NCBI GenBank assembly: GCA_951799405.1
Contig: OX637334.1
Span: 12,524,001 to 12,588,000, forward strand
Length of the DNA: 64,000 bases
Reading direction: 5' to 3'
DNA from: Agapetus fuscipes
Taxonomy: Eukaryota > Arthropoda > Insecta > Trichoptera > Glossosomatidae
Part shown: positions 31,471 through 43,519 of the stretch, in pieces
Position numbering within the stretch: position 1 is the stretch's first letter
Layout of the letters: every line of letters starts with the position of its first letter
Made by a program: the position numbers and the translations under genes
The notes under the pieces: model-generated
The model's database searches: none
What the model was told of the DNA's origin: nothing
The model's input: only the letters and a program-made list of their open reading frames with translations

Positions 31471-32569
31471 CCCCCGTATTCACGATCAAAACTGATTTAA
31501 GTGCCTAACTCAAGCGCTACACTTACTCAAGGGTCGACATTCTGGAGCGTTTTGTTTCACAAAGAACACTCAAGCAGTAATCAGCCTAGTGCCCAACCCC
31601 CAGGAGACGTACGGGTTTGTCATTGGCTCTCGAAAAAACCCAGCTCTGTAATTGGTCAGTACCTTCCGACCGATATTCGGCGTACTTCACTCTTATCATT
31701 GCCGCTTCTTTCAAATTTCAATGTCATATCAGCTGTGCATAAAACTTTTACAACAAATAAGTACAATTACTAATTTAAGTAAACCGTAAGTACGAATTTG
31801 TTTGTTTACAATTTCTATTAGTTTTTAAAAATACATTTATGTAATATCCAATGTAAAGTGTTTTGATCGATTTCAGCGCCAAAAAGATGTTGTTTTCTCC
31901 AGCGGAAAAGGAGCTGCTGGTGGCTCTGATTAAAGAAAAACCTGTAATAGAAGATAAAAGAACAGATTGAAGAAATTGTTGGCTTTGCAACCCTCAATGA
32001 GCAACGGCAAAACTGTATACAGAACGACGCATTTTTTCAATCAAAAACGTCTTCTAAATTCTTCCTCTTCGTAATACGTAAATGGGTCTTTACAGTCTCT
32101 GATATATTTTCTTGGGACACTATTTTTGGACAAAACAATGTTATTATACTCGTTGATGTCGTCTTTATCGTTAGAATTCATTATTTTATGTAAAAAAATT
32201 GACAGTTCATCTGTCATTACAGTATGGTCCTAGACCATACCGGAGAACAAACCCAATTCTGATGGTCAAGCAATGTAAATAAACTCATCAAAACAATGTT
32301 AATACACTCGTAAAAATCATGTTTATAGTAAGAATTCATTTTTTCATGTAAATTCACAATCAAACAAAAAATGTGATAACAATGAAATATGACGGAATAT
32401 TTTGATAGGCGTTGGTTAATATACGTGTCGACCTTACTTACCTAAGTGCTAGTTTTTGGAGCGCTTGAGCGCTAATTTTATCTTAAGTATTGTTCTTGAA
32501 ATGAATTTCCCCAACCTAAGCGCTAGTTTGCCCTTAAGTAAGTGCCAGTTTTGATCGTGAATACGGGGG
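31471..32569. mobile_element. Harbinger-like element, internally deleted
   Basis: The inverted ends cccccgtattcacgatcaaa lie at 31471-31490 and, inverted, at about 32550-32569. The flanking 3-bp duplication TAA (31468-31470 and 32570-32572) is typical of PIF/Harbinger. Inside, the plus strand near 31880-31970 encodes a Myb/SANT-like start (SSAEKELLVALIKEKPVIED, then a stop). The minus strand near 32040-32190 reads like a Harbinger transposase N-terminus (KDPFTYYEEEEFRRRF). Harbinger elements normally encode exactly these two proteins; both are remnants here. Confidence 0.75.
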
Positions 32570-32572
32570 TAA

Positions 32573-33870
32573 AGCTTCATCCAGCCACCATTCCACAAGA
32601 CCTCCACAGATGTGTCTCCACTGTAAGATGTCCTTTATCTCCTTGACATTCATCACATGGAGTTGTTAAGAACCAAAAGATTAATACATTTACTTAATGA
32701 ATTCTCTACCTGAGGAATGCTTGTAATTTGGGATGTTGATAAATAATTTATTGATTAAGGAATATAAGAATCTGTGTGACATGTGTATAATTAAGTGTAA
32801 AGTTTAATGATACAAATTTGTGAACTGTCAACTATGTTAGTGCAAAACTCAATCTTCTGGTTACTTTTACTTCTTCTATGCTTTGCCAATAATAGATGAG
32901 CAATATGAAGTTGCCTTCTAACAATCAGTTATTAAATCCATCCAATGCGGTCATTAGTAGTGACTAAGCTACACATATAGTGTAAATTCTTCTGTGACTA
33001 TTAAATATACACTTCTAGTGAATTTTAAATAAAAGCAAAGGTATCAGAGGCTCATTGAAATCTGCTGTATTATACGCAAGACTATTTTTTTTTAGTTTAA
33101 TTACTTAGTGCCTGAGGAGATTACACAAGATTGAAGTTACGAGGCTTAGAAGACTTCAAGTGATCTTAATTATTCCGCTTAAAACTGTCTTATTTGACTC
33201 AAATCATGAAATATGCAAGTCCAAGTGTAAATTGTAATCCTTCAAATCATTTGTAATACTTGTCTTAGCACTCTTTTTGTTTGAAAAAATATGGAAATAA
33301 GTACGCCAAGTAATAAAACTTACTAAGTTACGCTCGCATGTTGTGAGGAGTAAAAAGTGTTAGAAAATTTATGTAGCCACGTGCCCTGGAAGGGCTGTTA
33401 AATTCAACTGCGCGTCCAGTGGGAGTAAATGGCAACACAAACTTTCATACATTTTTTACTACCCACGACATGTCGCACGCTTAATAATAAAGAGAAATAA
33501 CTCGAAAATTGGTAAAATCGAGATTTTGTAATAAAACGCAAGAACAATGCTAGAAGAATAGGTAGAATGCGACAGCCGTTCAATTTGGATGAATATGACC
33601 GAGATAAAACATCGGCCGCCTTTTTCATCCCATACAAGTTGTACTGGGTGTCTGAACTTTAAACGTGATTTCCCAACATTCTTGTTTTTTGAGTTATTGC
33701 TCTTTATTATTAAACGTGCGATGTGAGCATACTAGTTTTATACTAGGTTACTAAAATTTAATTGTTGTCTTTTATCTGTCACCTTTTGAAAGTATTGCAT
33801 GTGCACAGTTGCCACTTCATGTACTATTATTATAAAATGTGATATAATGTTACCGTCAGCCATAACCCAC
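32573..33870. other. intergenic, nothing recognised
   Basis: AT-rich, with short chance ORFs and no element ends that I can pair. Confidence 0.4.
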
Positions 33871-33872
33871 TA

Positions 33873-34292
33873 AGGCCCGGTATTTTGAAGTATCGTAAAG
33901 TTAACTAAAATGCAATTTTAGTTAAATCATCATAATATTTCACTCACCGAATTTCGCCAGTAAATATTTAGTAACTTTAACTTTCGATTTTTAAGATGGT
34001 GGCGCTTCACTGACAGCAGCTGTTCTTTTTTAATGTAAGGATACATCAAAATTGTTGCAAACTGAACATTTTTTGTCTCGTTTTCTAGCTTAATGAAGGT
34101 TAGGCATATGATTTTTATGAATAGTTGTTTGTTTTAAAGATTTTGAATGGCATTTTAATTATTTCCAAGATTTGGGGGCGTGGCTTCATACTTCGGCGAT
34201 GCTCGGTTTTAGTTAACTCGAGATTAGTATTTTGAATAAAAGTTCAAGTAATAGTTAACTAAAATATTACTACAGTTCAATATACCGGGCCT
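33873..34292. mobile_element. MITE, 420 bp, TA-flanked
   Basis: The ends aggcccggtatttt and the inverted form of tataccgggcct are flanked by TA on both sides (33871-33872 and 34293-34294). Internal copies of tagttaactaaaat occur near both ends in inverted orientation. It encodes no protein. TA duplication fits the Tc1/mariner group. Confidence 0.75.
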
Positions 34293-34294
34293 TA

Positions 34295-35019
34295 GTGTAG
34301 CAGTTAGTTCATGTTTTCATAAGATTGTATTGTGACACTCCCTGTTCTAACAAGAAACAGTCAACTGCATATCACTAACATGACAAACGTGGCCATGAGT
34401 TAAATATCTATTAGATAACTTAACATTTGAACTCATATAACTTTTTACCAAAAATGAATGGAATCTAAAACGGATGTACTGTTTAATTTTCCATACATTT
34501 TTGCTAAAATGCCACGGTTGAGTTAAAATGTGAAGTTATATACTTGCGAGTATTGAAGCTCTAGAATTCAAGGAGTTGACTGTATTGTGGATTGTTGAGT
34601 AGCAAAGTGATGCGCCCAGTGCAGCCCAACAGTGACAGTTGTGCTAGCGATTGTTTAGTCGTACCTCACAGCTCTACCTCATTTATTGTTCCTTGTACAG
34701 TCCTAGACAAGCGCTGACGCGGTCAGAGCAGATATTTTTATACTTGAGATAACTAACATAATATATCTTTACTTCTTCCTTCCCTTCACTTTGAAGTTGT
34801 CGTTGACGGAGATTGTGTTCACTAGTGGTATTGTTGTGTGAAGTATATTTTATGTTAAACCTGATACAAATATAAATTGTTTATTACCTTTCTTGGTGTT
34901 TTCTTCACCCACCTCCTGCACCAGTTTCAGCAAATCATTATTCTCTTATAAAACAAATTTTCTGGAGCTGCTCCGTTGATCTTCACTTTGGGTGAATTCC
35001 ATATAGATGGGAAATAATA
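34295..35019. other. intergenic, nothing recognised
   Basis: No coding sequence and no paired repeat ends. Confidence 0.4.
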
Positions 35020-35312
35020 ACATTAGGCTGATTTATTTGGTGACCGCTGTTTTTGTGTGAATCACACCTCAAGAGCTCTCTGCGAGCTTGGTTGTCTCTA
35101 AAGAAAGCACCAAATCTCACGCAAGGCCCAGTTGATGTAAGGCTAGATGGGCTTATGGTGGCCGGTCTTTGGTAAAGGCAGATTCATTTTTCAGCCCAGC
35201 AAAGAGAAAATTTAAAAAAAAAAAAATTGTGCTCCGCCAGGATTCAAGCCCACTACCTTCCAATCACGAGTCTCAAGCGTTACCACTAGACTACAGACCT
35301 CTCAAATCACAG
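35020..35312 (-). repeat. SINE copy, near full length
   Basis: The minus-strand head shows gtagtctagtggtaacgc (A box) and gggcttgaatcctggcgg (B box). Body and tail follow, with caagagctctctgcgagctt. No 5S head is present. Confidence 0.85.
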
Positions 35313-35506
35313 GTTAACACATTCCCAAAATCTTGTAGGGTTACTTTATTAACATTTAAGGCATTATATTGTAGAAGATTAGTTTCTTTCGGGGCAATTC
35401 TTAGACATTTTAGTCGTCGATTGAGCCCACGCTTTGACAAAGTAATGATGTATTTATATGAAGGCCTGTCAGTCCAAGATGCTACAAGTGAACAGCTGAT
35501 TTCATA

Positions 35507-36799
35507 CTTAGTCGGTCCCAAAGTTCTGTCACTGGCACATTATTTTTAAATTTAGAACATGATTTTAATTTTTTTATTGAATTCCAATTGTGAATGTTTG
35601 ACAATTATTTTAAACCATAAAACAGTCATTTGCTGCAATTTCTCACGATATAGTGGACGTTGAAAGAAGACCGAATAGCTGTTTTAGCATCACACCGCTG
35701 TGGGCACTCGCCAAGTACCCTTTTCAAGTTGCTCAAAATTTTAAATATAACGCTTAGGTTTGTGTACCTTACTATTGATAGGTACAATAAAGTCTCCAGT
35801 GTTGAGGACAAGAAAAGAATTGGCCGGCGTCGCTCCGCACGAACACCAGCAGTGATCAAAGCGATCAAGGCGCGCATAGCAAAAAATCCTGTCCGAAAAC
35901 AGAAGTTGATGGCTTTACAGATGGGTGTCAGTAGAAAAACCGTCAAAAAGGTTTTAAACGAAGGTCTTAGTCTACGAGCATACAAAAAAAGAGAAGGCAC
36001 TTGCTTAATGCCCGTCTAAAAACAATAAGGCTTAAAAGATCCCGGAAGTTGTTAAAGCGGTACGCAAAAAATCAACACCGTGATATCCTCTTTACAGATG
36101 AAAATATTTTCAATATTGAAGAAAAGTACAATAATCAGAATGATAGTGTACGCTTGAAGCTCTGAAGAAGCAGGAAAAAGAGTTTTGCGGGTGCAACATG
36201 GGCATCATCCATCATCAGTGATGGTCTGGTTGGGTGTATCTTATTACGGGCCAACTGAGGCTCATTTTTGCCAAAAAGGGGTCAAAATCAGTGCGAACGT
36301 GTACCAAGAGACAGTTTTGGATAACCTTGTCAAAGATCTGCCCAAAACGCTATTTATAGGACATAATTTTGTGTTCCAGTAGGATTCTGCGCCAGCACTA
36401 AAAGCCAAGACCACTCAAGCCTGATTTGTCCGTCAAAAAATTGACTTTATAAGACATGAAGATTGGCCTTCTTCCAGTCTGGACCTTAATCCTTGGGACT
36501 ATAAAATTTAGCAGGTCTTAGAGGAGAAGGTCTGTGCTAAACCCCATAAAAATGTGGAGAGCCTGAAATCATCTTTAAGAAAAGCAGTCACTGAAATAGA
36601 CATAAAAATGGTGCGTGCTGCGATAGACGACTGGCCGCGCCGATTAGGGGCCTGTATTAAAAACACGGGAGGTCATTTTGAATACTTTTAATTCTTTATT
36701 AAATGTACTTTAAACTGGTATATAATTTATTAAAAACTGATTGGTACTTTTGTTTTTATCATTATTTTCATTTGAGACAGAACTTTGGGACCGACTAAG
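35507..36799 (+). mobile_element. Tc1/mariner-superfamily DD37D element, 1,293 bp
   Basis: The terminal inverted repeats cttagtcggtcccaaagttc are perfect over about 24 bp at both ends. The TA duplication is at 35505-35506 and 36800-36801. It contains one degenerate transposase gene. DD37D spacing places it near the maT/mori-type lineages. Confidence 0.9.
35660..36690 (+). pseudogene. DD37D transposase, frameshifted
   Basis: The N-terminal open part (35660-36019) has RRRSARTPAVIKAIKARIAK and QMGVSRKTVKKVLNEGL, the paired-type DNA-binding region. After a break, ILFTDEN holds the first Asp and QDSAPALKAKTTQ (preceded by a stop, at about 36380) the second. WPSSSLDLNPWDYKI (about 36465-36510) holds the third. 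I count 37 residues between the second and third Asp, hence DD37D. The end reads AAIDDWPRRLGACIKNTGGH. All three acidic positions survive, but stops and frameshifts kill the gene. Confidence 0.88.
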
Positions 36800-37784
36800 T
36801 ACAAATATTACAAAATCCGGTAGGTAGAATGACTGTGGTTATGAAACTTCCTAGACCGGGCACCATTTGTTTGTCAAAGTGTGGGCTCAACCGACGACTA
36901 AAATGTCTAAGAATAGCCCCGTTTGTATTTTTCTTTATTAGTTCTTTCCAAATTGGATCATGTCATAAAGATAACTAGGCACACTGACCAGTTTTACTCA
37001 GCATTTTCTTACTTATTTTAAGAGGGTGCTAGGAAATTTCTCGAAAACACAGTTTTTGACGTGGTTTTTTTTCAATAAATATGGACAAATATAAAATTTT
37101 GATAACTTTAAGTGTTAGTTAAACATTTCATTTGCAATATGCATCAAATAATATATTATGTCTATAAACGCTTTTATTACTTGAAAAAATAAAAATTACC
37201 AACACCTTCTTGCGGTAAGTGGAAAACATACAATTTTTTAACCAGTTTTTCTGTAAATTGGTGGTATTTTGAAATCTGAAAAAAAATTACAAATATACTT
37301 TATATCCTGTTTTAGTTGGTGGTGTGATTTAAATGAGATTGAGATGAAGAAAACTGAATTAAAAAAAAAAAAATCTAGAAGCAAAAACTGACAAAAAAGT
37401 GTACCTACATTGTATCTTCGAATAAAATCTCAAAAAATGGTTATTTGTGCCCAATTATTTTCAAATATTAAACAATATAATCTTGAGCTTAGTTTTAATT
37501 TTTTTCAATTTTTTTATTTCATAAGATCTATTTTTTATTATTATTTTACAAATGGCTTTTAAATGCGAGATTCGCGCGTAAACACGCAGACCGGCTCCGA
37601 AGCCCACAGAGGACGGGTCTGCGTCACTTTTTTTTTTTAGCTAAAACTCTCTCATAAAAAACTTTTGCTTCGTCGGCAAGTGATATGAAACATTTTCGAA
37701 GCGAGTACATTTTACGATTTTCCATGTTACATTTTTACAAAAATATTATTTTTTGCAATCAACAATTTCTTAATAATACATTCC

Positions 37785-37985
37785 TTGACTTATAGGTTGG
37801 TATGAAGCTGACTACCCATACTGTACAAAGATGGTTCACTTTGCTAATGTCACCCCTGCTTCTGGGAAGGTCGGCAAAAGTTGCAGGGCTTATGTTCAAC
37901 TTCTATGTGTGTGCTTGTGGGAATGCATTTAATATGAATCTGAAATGATATATATCTTTGCAACTTTAATTTAGATTAAGACTTT
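37785..37985 (+). repeat. RTE-type LINE tail inside left palindrome arm
   Basis: Module with ccttgacttataggttggta, cacccctgcttctgggaagg and gcaactttaatttagattaa. Confidence 0.75.
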
Positions 37986-38324
37986 GATACTTAACTTAGA
38001 AATTTATCATTACTATTTTAGAAATAATCGGTCGACATTCTTCATCCTGCGGATCTTACGCAAAAAATAAAATAATTCTAGTCATCAAGAAAGGGAAATT
38101 GCGAGAAAGTAAATGCAATTTTACAGTATGTGAAAAACTAAATATTTACTAAGAAATACTGCGTGTATGCACTATACTGACCACTATTTTCAGAAAATTC
38201 CTTGGAACCTTCACATATCCATAACATTATTATGTGGTTACGCTTACGAGTAACTAAATACTTGTTTTTTTTTTATTTAATGTTTTTCAAAGTTCTAATG
38301 AATTAATAAAGTGGAAATACACAA

Positions 38325-38480
38325 ACCATTACCAAGACCCGTCACCAAAGTTCATCCAGCCCTACAGCAACTTGGTCTTGATTGAGAATCGACGCTTTCT
38401 TTAGCGACGACCAAGCTCGCTGGGGGCTCTTGGGGTGTGATTTACACAAAAACAGCGCTCGCAAAAATCATCCTGATATT
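38325..38480 (+). repeat. truncated SINE inside left palindrome arm
   Basis: Body and tail of the common SINE (gttcatccagccctacagca, cgaccaagctcgc, atcctgatattattatta). The tRNA head is missing. Confidence 0.8.
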
Positions 38481-40482
38481 ATTATTACTAAAAATATAAT
38501 TTGCGAAACTATTGATTTATTGTTGAACATTTTTAGTATCGCTATTGAAGGATGGAAAAGGTTGAGTCTATCTGCTCGGCATAAAAAAATGGCTGGCAAA
38601 AACTGAACTGCATAGCTACTATGAGTAATAACATAGAGGAGCGGAAACTAACGTGCTGATTTGATACATACTGCAGTTGTCATAAGAATAAAATTCTTCA
38701 CAATCTGAGCTAAGAATAAGCGTAAAATACGTAATGTGAGAGTTGTTTTAAATATTTTTGAAATCAATTTCCTGTTTTCATAAGACAATTGCTCATGTAA
38801 AATTAGCTTAATGGTCTCTACGGCAAACAAGAACAAAGGCAGCGACATGCTACCACTTGCGTTTCTCTCCTGTCACACGTTGCAGTGGTTATAATGAAAT
38901 GAGTGATAAAGTTAAAATATGAATATACAACTTGAAAATATGAAATATTGGCACAACTTTGGCGATCACAATATTTATAATGTGTGTTATCTGTCAACTC
39001 TAGTTATTTCCGGTCTAGTTGGCAGCCGTTATTTGAAATGGTACCAACATTCAAGATTTTTTTTTCGTTGTGCCGAGTTTTTTGTACACATGGAAATGCA
39101 ACTGTGAAGTTCTTTGTTATTTTTATTACTAATGACCATTTTCGTAAGTAAGTTGAGACATATATATATATATGTCTTTTTTGGTTAAAATAATTTCTAG
39201 TCCACAGATATTATAAGTTAATATACGTACCTTTCAAAAACTACAAACGAACGAGAGAGTAGAGCGCCGAGCGCGCCGCTGTGGCATAGATATGAATTAA
39301 GCGAACGCGGATTTTAAAATTATAAATATTCGAGAGCGCTCTTAAGTGCTTGTTACCAAATATGTAATTGTACTTTGAAGAGTTTGTGTATTTCCACAGT
39401 GAAAATTCGTTCTTATTTTCATAAAAAAAATATACTTCTCACAAATATTTCATTCTTTCTTCTTTAAGAGCGCTCTCGGAGATTTGTAATTTTAAATTCG
39501 CGTTCGTTTGGTTCGTATTTCTGCCAGAGCAGCGCTCTTCACGCTGTACATAAATTCGTCTTGGCAGTTCGTTCCTATTAGGTATATTAACTTATAATAT
39601 CTGTGGACTAGAAACTATTTTAACCAAAATAGACAAAGGTATATATCTGTCTCAACTTACTTACGAAAATGGTCATTAGTAATAAAAATAACAAAGAACT
39701 TCACAGTTGCATTTCCATAAGTACAAAAAACTCGGCAGAATGAAAAAAAAATCTTGAATGTTGGTACCATTTCAAATAACGGCTGCGACTAGACCGGAAA
39801 TAGCTAGAGTTGACAGATAACACACGTTATAAATATTGTAATCGCCAAAATTCGTGCCAAAAAACTTTATCACTCATTTCATTAAAACCACTGCAACGTG
39901 TGACAGGAGAGAAACGCAAGTGGTAGCATGTCGATGCTTTAGTTCTTGTTTGCCGTATATACCATTAAGCTAATTTTACATGAGCAATGTTTGCATGTGT
40001 ACTGGACCAATGTGTCTTGAAAACAGGAAATTGATTTCAAAAATATTTCAAACAACTCTCACATTATCGAATTTTACGTTTTTTCTTAGCTCAGATTGTG
40101 TAGAATTTGATTCTTAAGAGATTAAAAAGTCATATTTGACAGAATTGGTCTATAGGGCAAACAAGAACTGGGGGAGCGAAGATGTATCACATCAGCAAGT
40201 AAGTTTCCGCTCCTCTATGTAATACCTCATAGGTAGCTATGTCCCACATTTTTTCTACGCCATTTTTAATGCAATGCAGATAGGCTCAACCTTTTCAATT
40301 GTTGTATAAATTACATCACAAATATTTCATATTTCAAAAGAGGAAAGAGAGGTACTAAAAATGTATTTGATTGTATGGGTAGACTGAGATGTGAATAAAA
40401 GATGAAATATCTATTAACTTCCTTAGTTTTATTTTATCAAAGAAATAATAGTTTCAAAATTTATATTTTTAGTAATAATAAT

Positions 40483-40645
40483 ATCAGGATGATTTATATT
40501 GCGAGCGCTGTTTTGTGTAAATTACACCTCAAGAGCCCTCAGCGAGCTTGGTCGTCGCTAAAGAAAGCGTCGATTCTCAATCAAGACCAAGTTGCTGTAG
40601 AGCTGGATGAACTTTGGTGACGGGTCTTTGTAATGGTTTGTGTAT
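40483..40645 (-). repeat. truncated SINE inside right palindrome arm
   Basis: Mirror copy of 38325-38480. It is truncated at the same body position, which shows that the arms were duplicated after this SINE inserted. Confidence 0.8.
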
Positions 40646-40979
40646 TTCGAGTATATTAATTCATTAGAACTTTGAAAAACATATAAATAAAAAAAAAAAC
40701 AAGTTTTTAGTTACTCGTAAGCGTAACTACAGATGTTATGGATATGTGAAGGTTCCAAGGAATTTTATGAAAAAAGTGGTCAATATAGTGCATACACGCA
40801 GAATTTCTTAGTAAATATTTAGTTTTTACATACTGTAAAATTGCGTTTCCTTTCTCGCAATTTCGCTTTCTTGATGACTAAAATTATTTTTTAGCGTAAA
40901 ATCCGTAGGAAGTAGAATGTCGACCGATTATTTCTAAAATAGTAATAATAAATTTCTAAGTTAAGTATCAAAGTCTTAA

Positions 40980-41175
40980 TCTAAATTAAAGTTGCAAAGA
41001 TATATATCATTTCAGATTCATATTAAATACATTCCCACAAGCACACACATAGAAGTTGAACATAAGCCCTGCAACTTTTGCCGACCTTCCCAGAAACAGG
41101 GGTGACATTAGCAAAGTTAACCATCTTTGTACAGTATGGGTGGTCAGCTTCATACCAACCTATAAGTCAAGGAAT
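40980..41175 (-). repeat. RTE-type LINE tail inside right palindrome arm
   Basis: Mirror copy of 37785-37985, with the same internal deletion. Confidence 0.75.
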
Positions 41176-41920
41176 GTATTATTAAGAAATGGTTGATTGC
41201 AAAAAATAATATTTTTGTAAAAATGTAACATGGAAAATCGTAAAATGTGCTCGCTTCGAAAATGTTGCATATCACTTGCCGAGTTTTTTATGAGCGAGTT
41301 TTAGCTAAAAAAAAAAAGTGACGCAGCTCCGTCCTCTGTGGGCCTCGGAGGCGGTCTGCGGATTTGCGCCGCGAATCTCGTATTTAAAAGCCATTTGTAA
41401 AATAATAATAAAAAATACATCTTGTGAAATTAAAAATTTGAAAAAAAATACAACTAAGCTCAAGATTATATTGTTCAATATTTGAAAATAATTGGGCACA
41501 AATAACCATTTTTTGAGACTTTATTCGAAGATACAATGTACACTTTTTTGTCCGTTTTTGCTTCTAGATTTTTTTTTTTAATTCAGTTTTCTTCATCTGA
41601 ATCACATTTTAAATCACACCACGAACTAAAACAGGATATAAAGTATATTTGTAATTTTTTTTTTGATTTCAAAACACCACCAATTTACAGAAAAACTGGT
41701 TCAAAAATTGTATGTTTTCCACTTACCGCAAGAAGGTGTTCGTAATTTTTATTTTTTCAAGTAATAAAAGCGTTTATAGACATATATTATTTGATGCATA
41801 TTGCAAATGAAATGTTTAACTAACACTTAAAGTTATCAAAAATTTATATTTGTCCATATTTATTGAAAAAAAACCACGTCAAAAACTGTGTTTTCGAGAA
41901 ATTTCCTAGCACCCTCTTAA

Positions 41921-42945
41921 TGGAATACATCTTGTTGTTTTGTGAATCTTCCAGGATTTTGTACATTTTTTTATTCAAGATGCAGATGGCAAGTAAGTAG
42001 GTACTCAATCTCTTTGTAGGCATCCGAAACTGACAAGTTTATTTTCTTCATATCATCCTTCATCATGTTAGTTGAAATAAGTTCCCAAGTGTAAATAACA
42101 ATGTTTTCTGTATTTTTTGACAGTAAAATATGTTGGGCAAATATTCATAATACAATAATATGTACAAACTTGTCTCATACACGACCACTCTTTATATACA
42201 GATCCTTTTATATAGAAACATGTTTAACCTACAGGAAGGCTTGTCTCTGGTTGTCGAGGACAAGCGAGGGACAACAAACATTTACATGCCATGAACAGCA
42301 CAACACAGACACTCACAGAGGAAGTGCTTGTGACTCGTTTAGTAACTAACTCAGTCGTTTAAGTTGTGGTGTCCGTGCTGCTCTGCGTTTGGTTTAAGGA
42401 ATAAAAAATGCTACAGTTATAATATATTAGAGTGTGTCTGTTAAAACACAGACAGCACTTGTTACACGTCCCGTCCGTCACTCACTGTGGAATCATCACT
42501 CATCACTGCTTATCACTAATATGGTACAACATCAGTCTAGGAAGAGTGTTAGGAGAATGTGGCAGCCTTGGCAGTCAGCAGGAGCAGGTTGCGTGCTTCA
42601 AACGGTTCTTTGTTTGCAGATCTCCAGACATAAATGCCATCTCATCTGACACAGCTTTGTGACTTATGGCGTTATAGCAGGAGCTGCTCGCGAGCCAGGG
42701 GGGTCAGAACAGGTCGTAGCGAAAGAGCTGCTGCAGAATCAAGTAAATTAACTTTCTGATGTTTTTCAAAGAAGCTGCCAACTCATCGATGATTTGAAAT
42801 ATTTGTTAACGCATTGCAATCGTCTGCAATTTTTCCCCTGCTAAAAATGATGTATTTAACATAAATGCAGTGCTCTGGTAACTTAGGGTGTGGTTCTCCA
42901 GCGTGTTTGATATGGTGGCTCCGGAAGCTGGAGCCAGAGTTCCTG
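41921..42945 (-). other. Cdk12: Cdk12 3' flank and probable 3' UTR
   Basis: Lies downstream of the Cdk12 stop codon on the minus strand. No other gene or element was recognised. The poly(A) site was not fixed. Confidence 0.45.
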
Positions 42946-43519
42946 CTAGGCGGGGGCCTCCTGCTGCTCGCGCTGCTGGCGCCGCCGCTGCTTGCTCCAC
43001 AGCTCGTGGCAGTCCTGCCAGGTGGGCAGCGCGGGGCCCACCATGCGCTCCGGCACAACGCCCTCCAGCCACGCTGACTTTAGCGCGTCTTCTGCCGTAA
43101 TCCTGCGGTCAGGATCCAACTCCAGCATCTTGTCTAATAAGTCCAGCGCAGGGGCAGGCATGAAGCTGAAGTCTTCTCTCACTCGTCTCCGGTGGAACTT
43201 CTTTGGCTTTAGGGAGTTCCACAGCGGCAGCTTGACCACAGAGGGCCACACGGCGGGCGCCGGGGTCCCGCACAGCTTGGAGATCATCTCCAGCTGCATC
43301 ATCTCCACGGAGGCCTGGAACAGCGGGTGCTTGAGGAAGAGCTCCCCCAGGATGCAGCCGCAGGACCACACGTCTATGGCGGGCCCGTAGCGCTCCTCGC
43401 CCAGCAGCAGCTCAGGAGGCCGGTACCACAGCGTGATCACCTTGTTGGTGTAGGGGCGCTGACGGTCCTCCGCGTTGTACAGGCGAGCCAGTCCAAAGTC
43501 TGCTAGCTTCACCTCTCCC
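42946..43519 (-). CDS. Cdk12: Cdk12 terminal exon (kinase C-lobe)
   Basis: Cdk12 with cyclin K phosphorylates Ser2 of the RNA polymerase II C-terminal domain and supports transcription elongation. The exon encodes [20 protein letters not shown] with the DFG motif, the activation segment [20 protein letters not shown] with the T-loop Thr, and [17 protein letters not shown]. It continues with [20 protein letters not shown] and [20 protein letters not shown]. The basic tail after [16 protein letters not shown] is also a Cdk12/13 trait, since this family needs a C-terminal extension for activity. The stop is TAG at 42946-42948. The acceptor is ttgtag. The first base completes an Arg codon begun in the previous exon. 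Confidence 0.95.

Larger units (their letters stand above)
35390..36921. mobile_element. older inverted-repeat element hosting a Tc1/mariner-type insertion
   Basis: The ends at 35390-35442 and 36868-36921 are inverted copies sharing attcttagacattttagtc, then gtcg, ttgagcccac and ctttgacaaa. The same core attcttagacatttt occurs at the ends of the MITEs at 47488 and 48552, so they may be relatives. Without the nested element it would be about 240 bp long. Confidence 0.7.
37022..41916. mobile_element. 4.9-kb foldback: giant inverted repeat bounded by TTAA
   Basis: The left arm (from 37022, gagggtgctaggaaatttct) and the right arm (to 41916) are inverted copies of each other for about 2.2-2.4 kb each, meeting near 39400-39470. 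The flanking tetranucleotide is TTAA at 37018-37021 and 41917-41920. Each arm carries one RTE-type tail and one truncated SINE in mirror positions. Arms differ by scattered substitutions and small indels, for example an extra segment near 39990-40015 in the right arm. It is therefore not a simple assembly mirror. No transposase is encoded. Confidence 0.9.

Noticed and set aside
42865..43390. Plus-strand and alternate-frame ORFs over the Cdk12 terminal exon
   Set aside because: The kinase motifs are only in the minus-strand frame ending at 42946.
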